Positions 52,691 to 60,812 of a DNA stretch of 64,000 bases are shown here, piece after piece; within the stretch, counting starts at the first letter, position 1, and each line of letters starts with the position of its first letter. The position numbers and the translations under genes were made by a program. The notes below the pieces were generated by a model. The model saw only the letters and a list, made by a program, of their open reading frames with translations, searched no databases and was not told the DNA's origin. The stretch covers positions 1,134,423 through 1,198,422 of the forward strand of contig NZ_QQTY01000002.1 of the NCBI RefSeq assembly GCF_003670115.1, written 5' to 3'. This DNA is from Natronorubrum halophilum (lineage in GTDB: Archaea > Halobacteriota > Halobacteria > Halobacteriales > Natrialbaceae).

Positions 52691-53716
52691 ATGCGCGGAT
52701 TGGTGCGGCTAATCGAGAGCGAGGAAGTCAGACAAATGCAGAATTTCTTCCCGTTCGGCGTCACCGAGTTCGTCCTCGCCCTTCTGGTTTTGACCGTCGG
52801 CTGGTACCTCTCGAAGCTGGTGATTCGGATCGCCGGCCGCACCATCGCCCGCCGGATCGAGCGCCCCAGTGTCACGCGAACCGTGCTTCGCGGCGTCAGA
52901 ATCTCCGTCCTGCTGGTGGCGGCCGTTATCGCTGCTGTGATCCTCGGTCTCGGTGACACACAGATCCTCCTTTCGGTGACCGTCATCTCGGCCGTGATCG
53001 CCGTCGTCCTCGCACCGCTCGTCGGAAGTCTGATCAACGGCGTCTTCGTGATCGCCGATCAACCGTACGAGATCGGCGACATGATCGAGATCGCCGACCA
53101 GGGCCACAGAGGGTTCGTCGAGGACATTACGATTCGGTACACGAAGATCTTCACCCTCCAGAACACGTTTATCGTGATCCCGAACTCCGCGATTCAGGAA
53201 CGAGACGTGATTAACTACTCCGCCGAGGACGAGCGGACCCGGATTTCGGCCTCGTTCGAAGTGACGTACGGAAGCGACCTCGAGGTCGCGCGACAGCAGG
53301 CTGAACGGGCCGCTCGGACCGCAGATACCGTTATTTCCGGTGGTCCGGACATTCGAATCGGCAGCGCTCGATATCGCGCAGCGCCGCTCTGTACCATCGA
53401 GAAGTACGCCGACAACGGTGTCATACTCGAACTGCGCTTCTGGGTCGAACATCCCTACAAGCAGGCCGTCGCCCGTTCGGACGTACAAGCGGCGATCCGC
53501 AACCGCTACGCGGACCGCGACGTCGAGTTCGCCTACCCGCGACGACACCACGTCTTCGATCGGAGCAGCGGTGCGGCCCGGGTGGCCGTCGACGGCCCCG
53601 AATCCGAGTGGCTGAACGGCGATCCGGCCGATGCGCCGGGAGCGAGCGCCGACGAGCGACGCGACGGATTCGAGACCGAGGCTGGTACCGAGGGCGGAGA
53701 TCAGCGCGATCAGTGA
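52691..53716 (+). CDS. mscS: MscS-type mechanosensitive ion channel
   Basis: The 341-residue channel has three membrane helices (VTEFVLALLVLTVGWYLSKL; VRISVLLVAAVIAAVILGLG; LLSVTVISAVIAVVLAPLVG). The MscS beta domain follows, with PYEIGDMIEIADQGHRGFVE and VIPNSAIQERDVINYS. A polar tail of about 50 residues ends the protein. It relieves osmotic pressure on dilution. The ATG at 52691 is 24-31 bases after a TATA-like CGCTTAACC (52659-52667). Confidence 0.9.
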   Translation: MRGLVRLIESEEVRQMQNFFPFGVTEFVLALLVLTVGWYLSKLVIRIAGRTIARRIERPSVTRTVLRGVRISVLLVAAVIAAVILGLGDTQILLSVTVISAVIAVVLAPLVGSLINGVFVIADQPYEIGDMIEIADQGHRGFVEDITIRYTKIFTLQNTFIVIPNSAIQERDVINYSAEDERTRISASFEVTYGSDLEVARQQAERAARTADTVISGGPDIRIGSARYRAAPLCTIEKYADNGVILELRFWVEHPYKQAVARSDVQAAIRNRYADRDVEFAYPRRHHVFDRSSGAARVAVDGPESEWLNGDPADAPGASADERRDGFETEAGTEGGDQRDQ

Positions 53717-53855
53717 CACGGTCGTCCGCTATCACCACACTGATCAACCGGCCGTCTCCGGTGGCGTCGTCCGCTCGAGACCACCGTCCTCCCGCCGTCG
53801 CGGAACCGTGGTGGTATTTTATGGGATTCCCTCGCCAAGTCGGACGCTAGCTACG

Positions 53856-54299
53856 ATGTACGACGACATCCTCATTCCGACAGACGGGAGCGAGACGATT
53901 TCCGAGACGCTGGCTCACGGACTCCCCCTCGCGGACCACGACGATGCGACGGTTCACGCGCTGTACGTGGTCGACAGCCGGATCACGGCGGCGACGACGG
54001 ACGAGACCGGTCCCAAACTCGAGCGATCGCTCGAGGCGGAGGGTCGGGACGCCGTCGCCACCGTCGAGGAACGCGCGTCAGAACGGGGGCTCGACGCGGT
54101 GAGCGACGTCAGGAAGGGGACGCCATCGAAAACGATCCTCGAGTACGCCGATGCACACGACATCGACCTGATCGTCATCGGGACGCGCGGAAAGAGCCCT
54201 CGAGAGAAGGTCACCTCGCTCGGTAGCGTCTCGGAGCGCGTGGTCGACAACGCTTCGATTCCGGTGTTCGTCGTGCGCGGCGCGGGCGGAGACGGATAA
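53856..54299 (+). CDS. Universal stress protein (UspA family)
   Basis: The 147-residue single-domain UspA starts MYDDILIPTDGSETISETLA. The nucleotide loop near the end reads IGTRGKSPREKVTSLGSVSE, close to the ATP-binding G-x2-G-x9-G-[ST] pattern (here x10). The final strand is IPVFVVRGAG. It is probably ATP-binding and stress-related. It is convergent with a second family member 7 bases away. Confidence 0.9.
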   Translation: MYDDILIPTDGSETISETLAHGLPLADHDDATVHALYVVDSRITAATTDETGPKLERSLEAEGRDAVATVEERASERGLDAVSDVRKGTPSKTILEYADAHDIDLIVIGTRGKSPREKVTSLGSVSERVVDNASIPVFVVRGAGGDG

Positions 54300-54306
54300 G
54301 CGGGCG

Positions 54307-54717
54307 TTACGCGCGCGCGCTTTCGACGGTAATAACCTCGCAATCGAGGTGATTTCGCAGATAGTGATCGATATTCGGGTTGTCGGTGAACCGTCGGAAG
54401 ATGCGCCGCAACCGACTCGCCTGCTGACCGCCGATCACGACGGCATCGGCACCTTCTGCAGCGACTTCGTCGAGAATGCTCTCTTCGACGAGAAACCCGG
54501 TCCGAACGACGTACCGAGCGTTCTCGAGTCGACCGAACGCGTTCTCGACGGCGGTTTTCAGATCGATTCGCGTTACTTTCTTCCCGTTCTGGTACAGGTC
54601 GACGTGGAGGATCGTCAACGTCGCCTCTCGCTCGCGAGCGACCTCGACTGCGCGTTCGAGCGTTCGTCGCGAATGCTTTGACAAGGGATACCGAACGGGA
54701 ACCACGACCAGCGACAT
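54307..54717 (-). CDS. Universal stress protein-like, lacking the ATP-binding motif
   Basis: The 136-residue UspA-fold protein (MSLVVVPVRYPLSKHSRRTL; ADAVVIGGQQASRLRRIFRR; LDCEVITVESA) lacks the final G-[ST] of the nucleotide loop, where IGGQQASRLRRIFRRF is present instead. It may therefore be a non-ATP-binding type. It overlaps no neighbour but lies tail-to-tail with the canonical UspA gene. Confidence 0.8.
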   Translation of the reverse strand: MSLVVVPVRYPLSKHSRRTLERAVEVAREREATLTILHVDLYQNGKKVTRIDLKTAVENAFGRLENARYVVRTGFLVEESILDEVAAEGADAVVIGGQQASRLRRIFRRFTDNPNIDHYLRNHLDCEVITVESARA

Positions 54718-54876
54718 TAGACGATCAAACGGTACCCCTCCGGGTAAACCTTTCAGTTAGGACAGTCACTGATGTGAACCTGTGCCATGGTGGCGTGTGA
54801 GTCGCTGGTCAGTGTCGCCGGAACTCGCTGTGGCCGGACAGACAATCATTTACCGCGAGCGCGGGTAGACGCGGGC

Positions 54877-55113
54877 ATGCAACCGAGGTCCACCGACGAC
54901 GGCACCGTCTACGTCTCGGAGACGGACGGCGACAGAGGGTCCAAGGGCCCGTTTCTCGTCGCCTACGAGTCCCGAGACGCTACCCGCCGGTACGGCTGGT
55001 TCTGTACGAACTGCGAGAGTTTCGACAACGCGATGGATTCGATGGGACGAATTAAGTGCAATCAGTGTGATAACTTCCGCAAGCCGACTGAGTGGGACGC
55101 CGCTCACGAGTGA
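54877..55113 (+). CDS. Small zinc-ribbon protein (DUF5816 family)
   Basis: The 78-residue haloarchaeal protein has a four-Cys zinc site: YGWFCTNCESFDNAMD and GRIKCNQCDNFRKPTEWDAA. The N-terminal part reads TVYVSETDGDRGSKGPFLVA. It resembles the DUF5816 family, function unknown. The TATA-like CATTTACCG (54847-54855) is 22-30 bases before the ATG, so it is leaderless. Confidence 0.8.
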   Translation: MQPRSTDDGTVYVSETDGDRGSKGPFLVAYESRDATRRYGWFCTNCESFDNAMDSMGRIKCNQCDNFRKPTEWDAAHE

Positions 55114-55353
55114 TCGCACGACGGACCGAGGTCCGTCGACCGAGACGCCAGTTACCGAGGACTGTCGGATTCATCCTCGAGTCGGTAACCCACTGTGTGC
55201 CCGGCGAAATAGATTCGAATCGGTCACTTATCGGGCGAACCCCTGCTGATTGAATTCTCTACCGTCTATTTTCGACTCGATTATTTGAAAACTGTGTGAA
55301 CTTCTTGTTCCGGACCAACATTTATGGTGGATGGCGTCGTACGTACATCTTGA

Positions 55354-55674
55354 ATGGGTCCTGTTAACATGCGACTCGCCGAGCAGGCTAGGTCGATATT
55401 CGCAGAGCTTGGATACACCGTCGAAGGAACCGGCCCGACGTTCCGCGCAGAACGCGAGTGGAAGGCCGTCCAGGTAAACACCGTCCTCGAGACAGGAGCG
55501 CTTCCGACCGACTCCGGACAGTTCCACTGCTTCGTCGCCCAACCCGAGGACGCTGACGAGATAGAGAACAAGCTCCGGAGCGTGGATCCGAACTACGAAT
55601 GGGCGATTATCGTCGTCGACGGGGACGACTATCAGGTCGAACGCGCTCCACCAGGACCGCGAGTTTCAGCCTAA
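55354..55674 (+). CDS. Conserved haloarchaeal protein (DUF7116-like)
   Basis: The 106-residue protein (MRLAEQARSIFAELGYTVEG; EREWKAVQVNTVL; FHCFVAQPEDADEIENKLRS; YEWAIIVVDGDDYQVERAPP) is a compact alpha/beta fold. From memory it matches the haloarchaeal DUF7116 family of unknown function. The start may be the ATG at 55354 or at 55369. A TATA-like ACATTTATGG lies at 55317-55326. Confidence 0.7.
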   Translation: MGPVNMRLAEQARSIFAELGYTVEGTGPTFRAEREWKAVQVNTVLETGALPTDSGQFHCFVAQPEDADEIENKLRSVDPNYEWAIIVVDGDDYQVERAPPGPRVSA

Positions 55675-55694
55675 CGTCATCCCCCGAACCCCCG

Positions 55695-56900
55695 CTATTC
55701 TTCGAGCGCCCGTCGTGTCGCCGTCACGCCAGCCCCGGGATCGACGGGTGCGCCCATCGACTCGAGAACGTCTCCCAGCGCGGTCACCACGTAAATCACG
55801 TTCTCCGGGCGTGCGGAGTGGCCCATGCAGCCGATCCGGAATATCTCTCCGTCCAGGTCGCCGAGTCCACCCGCGATCTCCAGGTCGTAGCGCTCGAGGA
55901 GTTCGGCACAGACCTCGCCGTCGTCGATCCCGTCGGGAACGCGGACGGCGTTGAGGCTCGGAAGCCAGTACTCCTCGGGGGCGTTCATCTCGAGGCCCAT
56001 CCCTTCCATACCCGCTTTCAGCGCGCCGGCGAGTCGCTCGTGTCGGTCCCAGCGCGCTTCGATACCCTCTTCGGCGACCAACCGCAGCGCTTCCCGGAGC
56101 GCGTAGACGTTCGTGATCGGCGCCGTGTGGTGATACGCGCGGTCGTCGCCCCAGTACCCCTCGAGCAGCGACAGGTCGAGATACCACGATCGCGAGTCTT
56201 CTTCGCGTGCGAGGACCTTCTCCATCGCCTCGTCGGAGAGCGTCAGCGGGCTCGCCCCCGGCGGACAGGAGAGACACTTCTGTGGGCCGGCGTAGGCGAC
56301 GTCGATGCCCCACTCGTCGACGCGCAGTTCGACGCCGCCGATCGAGGTGACGGTGTCGGCGATGACCAGCGCGTCGTGATCGTGGGCCGCGGCGGTGAGT
56401 TCCGGGACGTCGGGTTGGAGCACGCCCGTACTCGTCTCGGCGTGGACGAAACCGAAGACGTCGGGATCGTGTTCGGCGAGCGCATCGGAGACGCTCGCGG
56501 GCTCGAGCGGTTCACCCCAGGGGGCATCGACTTCGACGACCTCGCCGCCGGCCCGGCGGGCCATCGAGGCCATCCGGCCGCCGAAGTAGCCGTTCGTCGG
56601 AACGAGCATGGTGTCGCCGGGCTCGATCACGTTACCGATCGCGGCCTCCATGGCCGCGGAGCCGGTTCCCGAGACCGGGATCGTCCACTGGTTGTCGGTT
56701 CGGAACGTATAGCGCAGGAGTTCCTGGACTTCGTTCATGATCTCGATGAACGACGGGTCGAGGTGGCCCACGAGCGGCGTGGACATCGCTCGCAGCACGC
56801 GCGGGTTGACGTCGCTCGGTCCGGGTCCCATTAGCGTCCGATCCGGTGGCGTCAGTTCGCCGATCTCTGTCACGTCGATCGAACCGTTCGCATCTGACAT
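55695..56900 (-). CDS. Class V pyridoxal-phosphate aminotransferase (serine/alanine-glyoxylate type)
   Basis: The 401-residue PLP enzyme has the N-terminal GPGPSDVNPRVLRAMSTPLV and SGTGSAAMEAAIGNVIEPGD. The PLP Asp is in ALVIADTVTSIGG, the Schiff-base Lys in AGPQKCLSCPPGASPL, and the C-terminal Arg in FRIGCMGHSARPENV. It most likely moves amino groups between alanine or serine and glyoxylate. The ATG at 56900 is chosen; the frame extends 9 codons further. It is convergent with the preceding gene. Confidence 0.88.
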   Translation of the reverse strand: MSDANGSIDVTEIGELTPPDRTLMGPGPSDVNPRVLRAMSTPLVGHLDPSFIEIMNEVQELLRYTFRTDNQWTIPVSGTGSAAMEAAIGNVIEPGDTMLVPTNGYFGGRMASMARRAGGEVVEVDAPWGEPLEPASVSDALAEHDPDVFGFVHAETSTGVLQPDVPELTAAAHDHDALVIADTVTSIGGVELRVDEWGIDVAYAGPQKCLSCPPGASPLTLSDEAMEKVLAREEDSRSWYLDLSLLEGYWGDDRAYHHTAPITNVYALREALRLVAEEGIEARWDRHERLAGALKAGMEGMGLEMNAPEEYWLPSLNAVRVPDGIDDGEVCAELLERYDLEIAGGLGDLDGEIFRIGCMGHSARPENVIYVVTALGDVLESMGAPVDPGAGVTATRRALEE

Positions 56901-57183
56901 GGGACAGTGTGGGATGCGAACCCTCAAAAGCGTTCACGCATCGGCATGGATCACTCACAGACGCGTTCGGATCTCATCATCGGTCGAATCGCGTAGCGGT
57001 AGCCCTGAATGTGGACGACTGCGTCGCAGATCACACTCGAGCCTCTCGATCCAGCTACTGTGCCGGTCTCGAACGGTAGTTCGCCAGTGACCGTTCGTTT
57101 CGACGGCGGTCGTCTCAAAACCAATGCTACTTGCTACCACTAGCCATATATTGAAGGCGGATCACGCCGTATCCCTACGGGCA

Positions 57184-57384
57184 ATGGTCTTCAAGAAGAT
57201 TACCCTGATCGGAACGAGTTCGGAAAGCTTCGACGCGGCGGCCGACGATGCCATCGACCGTGCCGAGGCAACCCTCGAGAACGTCCACTGGATCGAAGTC
57301 GACGAACTCGGCGTCGAGGTCGCAAGCGCTGACGACCGCGAGTACCAGGCGGAAGTTACCGTCGCCTTCCAGCTCGAGGAGTAA
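57184..57384 (+). CDS. Dodecin, flavin-storage protein
   Basis: The 66-residue protein matches dodecin throughout: [40 protein letters not shown] with the conserved flavin-stacking Trp, and [14 protein letters not shown]. Haloarchaeal dodecins form 12-mers that store riboflavin or its derivatives and protect from light damage. The photolyase in this window is another light-related gene, though not adjacent. The start is the ATG at 57184. Confidence 0.92.
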   Translation: MVFKKITLIGTSSESFDAAADDAIDRAEATLENVHWIEVDELGVEVASADDREYQAEVTVAFQLEE

Positions 57385-57576
57385 GCCGGAAGCGCTTCCT
57401 CCGACGAGTTTCCGTGGCACTCGAACCGCCTCGTTCGATGGCGTTCGAGCCGTCGGCGACCTCGATTTCGATTTTCTCGCGGTCGACCGCCTGATCGAGG
57501 AGTCGTAACTGACGATCGGTAGCATTCAGCGGACCTGCGAGTCGCTTAAGCCGTCCCACCACATATCAGAACTATT

Positions 57577-58566
57577 GTGTTCGTCGGTCACGCGCTCCTC
57601 GCGTTTGCCGTTGCGGCGCTCGTCGCCGACTGGCGTGGCTGGGAGCGCCGCCCGGCGCTGTTCGTCGGTGTCGTCGCCGGCGCGTTCGCTGCGATCCCCG
57701 ACATCGACGTCGCGTACGCTCTCGTCGGCCTCCTCGAATGGCAGGCGGCCGACGGCGCGCTCGGGGCGTCGACGGCCTTCTGGGACGCGAGCCGAGGCGT
57801 CCACCGCTCGGTGACTCACTCCCTGGTCGTCGGCGCGGTCGCGGCACCGGCGTTCGGACTGCTCGCCGTCCGCGGTCGCTCCGGCCGTACCCGACTCGCC
57901 ACGGTCGTCGCGATCGGTCTCCTCGCGGCTCTCGTCGTGATCGCGCTCGTCTGGGATGGTCCCCTCGCCGCGTTCGTACTGGGACTGTTCGCGGCAAGCG
58001 GAATCGTCATCGCTCGCGTTGTCGCTCGAGCGTCGTCGCTCTCGCCAGCGACGGTCGGTATCGCGGCGCTCTGGGGGCTCTGGTCGCACCCGTGGGGCGA
58101 TCTCGTTACCGGGACGCCTCCCGACTGGGTGTTCCCGTTTTCCACGTCGATTCTCGAATCGCGGGTAGTGCTTCATCCGGATCCGACGCTGCACCTGCTC
58201 GGCGCGTTCGCGATCGAACTCGCAACCATCTGGCTCGCCCTCGCGGTCGTCTGTCGCCTCACCGACCGATCGATCTTCGGGTCCGTCGACCGGCGGGCGA
58301 CCGTCGGCGCGGCTTACGGGGTCGCCGCCCTCGCGGTGACGCCGCCGACGCTCGAGGTATCCTATCACTTCGTCTTCTCCATCCTCGGCGTCGGCCTCCT
58401 CTGTGGCATCGTTCGGGACGCGTCCTCGCCGACGCTTCCTCGCCCCATCCGGCGGGGACTGTCGTCGTCCGACGAGACGCTCGAAGTCGTACTCACGGCG
58501 CTGGCCGCCGTGACCGTCGCACTCGCCGCGTACGCCGCGGTCTATCTGGTCGCCACACTGGTCTGA
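57577..58566 (+). CDS. Membrane-bound metal-dependent hydrolase (YdjM/DUF457-like)
   Basis: The 329-residue membrane protein has the N-terminal FVGHALLAFAVAALVADWRG and metal-site residues in AAIPDIDVAYAL and HRSVTHSLVVGAVAAPAFGL. LWGLWSHPWGDLVTGTPPDW supplies further His and Asp. These motifs define the YdjM/LexA-regulated hydrolase family, substrate unknown. The start is GTG at 57577, preceded by a TATA-like GCTTAAG at 57543-57549. Confidence 0.8.
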   Translation: MFVGHALLAFAVAALVADWRGWERRPALFVGVVAGAFAAIPDIDVAYALVGLLEWQAADGALGASTAFWDASRGVHRSVTHSLVVGAVAAPAFGLLAVRGRSGRTRLATVVAIGLLAALVVIALVWDGPLAAFVLGLFAASGIVIARVVARASSLSPATVGIAALWGLWSHPWGDLVTGTPPDWVFPFSTSILESRVVLHPDPTLHLLGAFAIELATIWLALAVVCRLTDRSIFGSVDRRATVGAAYGVAALAVTPPTLEVSYHFVFSILGVGLLCGIVRDASSPTLPRPIRRGLSSSDETLEVVLTALAAVTVALAAYAAVYLVATLV

Positions 58567-58629
58567 GCGTCGCTCGTAGTGAATCGCACACTCCGTACGC
58601 TTTTGTGAGGGTAGTCAGTACGAGACAGT

Positions 58630-59244
58630 GTGTCTCAGATTCCACTCGAGAACCTGATCGACGACGACCGCTCCAACGCGGTGATCGCGTGGGTGCTAGT
58701 CGTTGCAATCGCGCTCATCGGCCTCGGCGAACTCGTCACGGGTGGTATTCTCTGGACGACGTTTGCGGCGGCGGTCCTGATCCTCGCACTGTTGCCGCCG
58801 GTCACCTTTCGGTCGTCCGTAACGATGCTCCCCTGGGAAGTCCTGGCCCTCGCGGCGTTGCCCGTACTCGGAATGGCTCTCGAGGCCGACCGGCTGATGG
58901 GACATTTCGTGTCGTACCTCTCGGTTGCGGCGATCGCGCTCGTCCTCGCCGTCGAACTACAGTCTTTCACCACCGTTCGGATGACCCCCGGCTTCGCCGT
59001 CATCTTCGTCGCCGTCACGACGATGGCCGCCGCCGCGCTGTGGGCGCTCTTTCGGTGGAGCGCCGCCGGGCTACTCGGCGTTCCGTTCTCGAGCGACCAC
59101 GACACCGTGATGTGGGAGTTCGTGTACTCCGCGATCGCCGGCCTCGGTGCCGGAGTCGTCTTCGAACTGTATTTCAGACGTCTCGGTCGACTCGAGCAGG
59201 CCCGGATCGCCGCCCAGGCGGTGCGTGAGGGGGACAATGCGTAA
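58630..59244 (+). CDS. Multi-pass membrane protein, unknown
   Basis: The 204-residue protein has about six hydrophobic helices and a short basic C-terminus (RRLGRLEQARIAAQAVREGD). It starts with GTG at 58630. The last 8 bases overlap the start of the next membrane protein gene, so they are co-expressed and perhaps work together. No known family was recognised. Confidence 0.7.
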   Translation: MSQIPLENLIDDDRSNAVIAWVLVVAIALIGLGELVTGGILWTTFAAAVLILALLPPVTFRSSVTMLPWEVLALAALPVLGMALEADRLMGHFVSYLSVAAIALVLAVELQSFTTVRMTPGFAVIFVAVTTMAAAALWALFRWSAAGLLGVPFSSDHDTVMWEFVYSAIAGLGAGVVFELYFRRLGRLEQARIAAQAVREGDNA

Positions 59245-59896
59245 CCTCACCGATGTCCTCCCCTCACAACAGCGCCAGCGTCAACTCTCCTATCTCATGG
59301 AGATCGGGCTGGTCGGCATGCTGTTTATCGGGATCGACAGGGGCAACGGCGGAATCGTCATCAACACCGTGGTGGCATTGATAGTGACGCAGCTCCCGCC
59401 GATCCTCGAGCGCGACTACGGGATTCCGATGGACCCTCGGCTGACGCTGTGGATCACCACCGCCGTCTTCTTGCACGCGTTCGGCACCGTCGGGCTGCCG
59501 GGAAGCACCGCGACGTTCTACAGTCAGGTCTGGTGGTGGGACCACATGACCCACGCGCTGTCGGCGTCGCTGGTCGCCGGCGTTGGCTACGCCACCGTCC
59601 GCGCGATCCACGAACACGCTGACGGTATCCACTTCCCGCAGCGATTCGCCGCCGTCTTCATTCTGCTGTTCGTCCTCGCCTTCGGCGTCCTCTGGGAGGT
59701 CCTCGAGTTCGCCATCGCGCTGTCGGCCGACGCACTCGGGATGGAACCCGTTCTCACGCAGTACGGACTCGACGACACGATGCTCGATCTCGTGTTCAAC
59801 TCGATCGGCGGACTGCTCGTCGCCCTGTGGGGCGGGGCCTACCTCTCGGGCGTCTCCGGTGCGATCCGCGACCGACTCGAGGAGCAAAGCGAGTAA
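59237..59896 (+). CDS. Multi-pass membrane protein, YjdF/DUF2238-like
   Basis: The 219-residue protein has about six helices, with charged motifs inside or near the membrane (WWWDHMTHALSASLVAGVGY and VLWEVLEFAIALSADALGM). A pattern of Asp/His in WDHxTH followed by WExxE resembles the DUF2238/YjdF inner-membrane family. The function is unknown. It overlaps the preceding gene by 8 bases. Confidence 0.7.
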   Translation: MRNLTDVLPSQQRQRQLSYLMEIGLVGMLFIGIDRGNGGIVINTVVALIVTQLPPILERDYGIPMDPRLTLWITTAVFLHAFGTVGLPGSTATFYSQVWWWDHMTHALSASLVAGVGYATVRAIHEHADGIHFPQRFAAVFILLFVLAFGVLWEVLEFAIALSADALGMEPVLTQYGLDDTMLDLVFNSIGGLLVALWGGAYLSGVSGAIRDRLEEQSE

Positions 59897-59962
59897 CCGC
59901 TCCGCTCACCGTCGGTTCACGCTTGAAAAGTAAATCACAACGATGGGCGGCGGCGACGGGAG

Positions 59963-60337
59963 CTACGTTCGGAACGATTCGCCACAGCCGCACTCGCTGA
60001 CGACGTTGGGATTCTCGACGTGGAACCCCTCGGCCTGCAGGCCGCTCTCGTAGTCCAGACGGCTGCCTTCGATGTATTTCAGGCTGGCCGGATCGACGAA
60101 CACGCGAAGCCCGTGGTGCTCGTAGATCGTATCGTCGTCGTCGGGCGAATCATCGAACCGCATTCCGTAGGATAGTCCCGCACAGCCACCCTGCTGGACG
60201 AAGAGTCGAAGTCCCGCTACGGTATCGTCGAGCCCTTCGCTCTCGAGCAGGGAGCGCGCCTGCTCGGCCGCCGGTTCCGTCACTTCGATTTCGGGACGCG
60301 CGTCCGCCTCGCCGCCATCCATGCTGTCCGTGCTCAT
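59963..60337 (-). CDS. HesB/IscA-type iron-sulfur assembly protein
   Basis: The 124-residue A-type carrier has three cysteines in the conserved places: GGCAGLSYGMRFDD and the C-terminal CGCGESF. The fold also shows VFVDPASLKYIEGSRLDYES. It carries iron or [Fe-S] clusters to target enzymes. An acidic N-terminal extension of about 16 residues precedes the core, as usual in haloarchaea. Confidence 0.92.
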   Translation of the reverse strand: MSTDSMDGGEADARPEIEVTEPAAEQARSLLESEGLDDTVAGLRLFVQQGGCAGLSYGMRFDDSPDDDDTIYEHHGLRVFVDPASLKYIEGSRLDYESGLQAEGFHVENPNVVSECGCGESFRT

Positions 60338-60479
60338 ACGTGTTCATTCCGTCGCAACGGTGTTAACTGTGACGCCCTCAGGCCCGTCGAGTCGAACCAG
60401 CCGCTCGAGTTGCGTTCACTCTCGCTCTCGCCCTCTCCTCCCGCCGATCGACGGCCGTGTGAATCGGGCGCGGTGGCGC

Positions 60480-60731
60480 TCAGTAGCTACAATAGTTGTT
60501 CGCGTGGCGCTGTACCGAGCGGTAGTACGTCCCGAACTGCCGTTCGTCGTTTCGCGAGAGTTCGATCTCGTGTTCGGCTAGTAGCTCGAGCATCCGGTTC
60601 AGCTCGCACTCGTACCACATCGAGAGGAGCCGTACGTTCTTCTGTGCGTAATCGTAGTTCCGCTCGAGCACACGCCTATCAGTCGGGTCGGCCACCGACT
60701 CGCGGTCACGCTCGTGCTCACGCCGTGGCAT
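60480..60731 (-). CDS. Small helical protein, unknown function
   Basis: The 83-residue protein has a charged N-terminus (MPRREHERDRESVADPTDRR) and a long amphipathic helical part rich in Tyr, Leu and Glu (NYDYAQKNVRLLSMWYECEL, NRMLELLAEHEIELS). Two Cys are present, one near the C-terminus (HANNYCSY). No family was recognised. It lies 81 bases beyond the hisD stop on the same strand. Codon use is like its neighbours, so I judge it real. Confidence 0.55.
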   Translation of the reverse strand: MPRREHERDRESVADPTDRRVLERNYDYAQKNVRLLSMWYECELNRMLELLAEHEIELSRNDERQFGTYYRSVQRHANNYCSY

Positions 60732-60812
60732 ACGTGGTCGATACTATTTCGCCCATCACCGTAAAACTAGGTTGTCACGTACGAACGCGACATTCTGAAT
60801 CGTCGCACCTGG

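Noticed and set aside
57356..57562. 68-codon minus-strand frame after dodecin
   Set aside because: Overlaps the dodecin end by 29 bases, ends in a basic low-complexity tail, no promoter seen.
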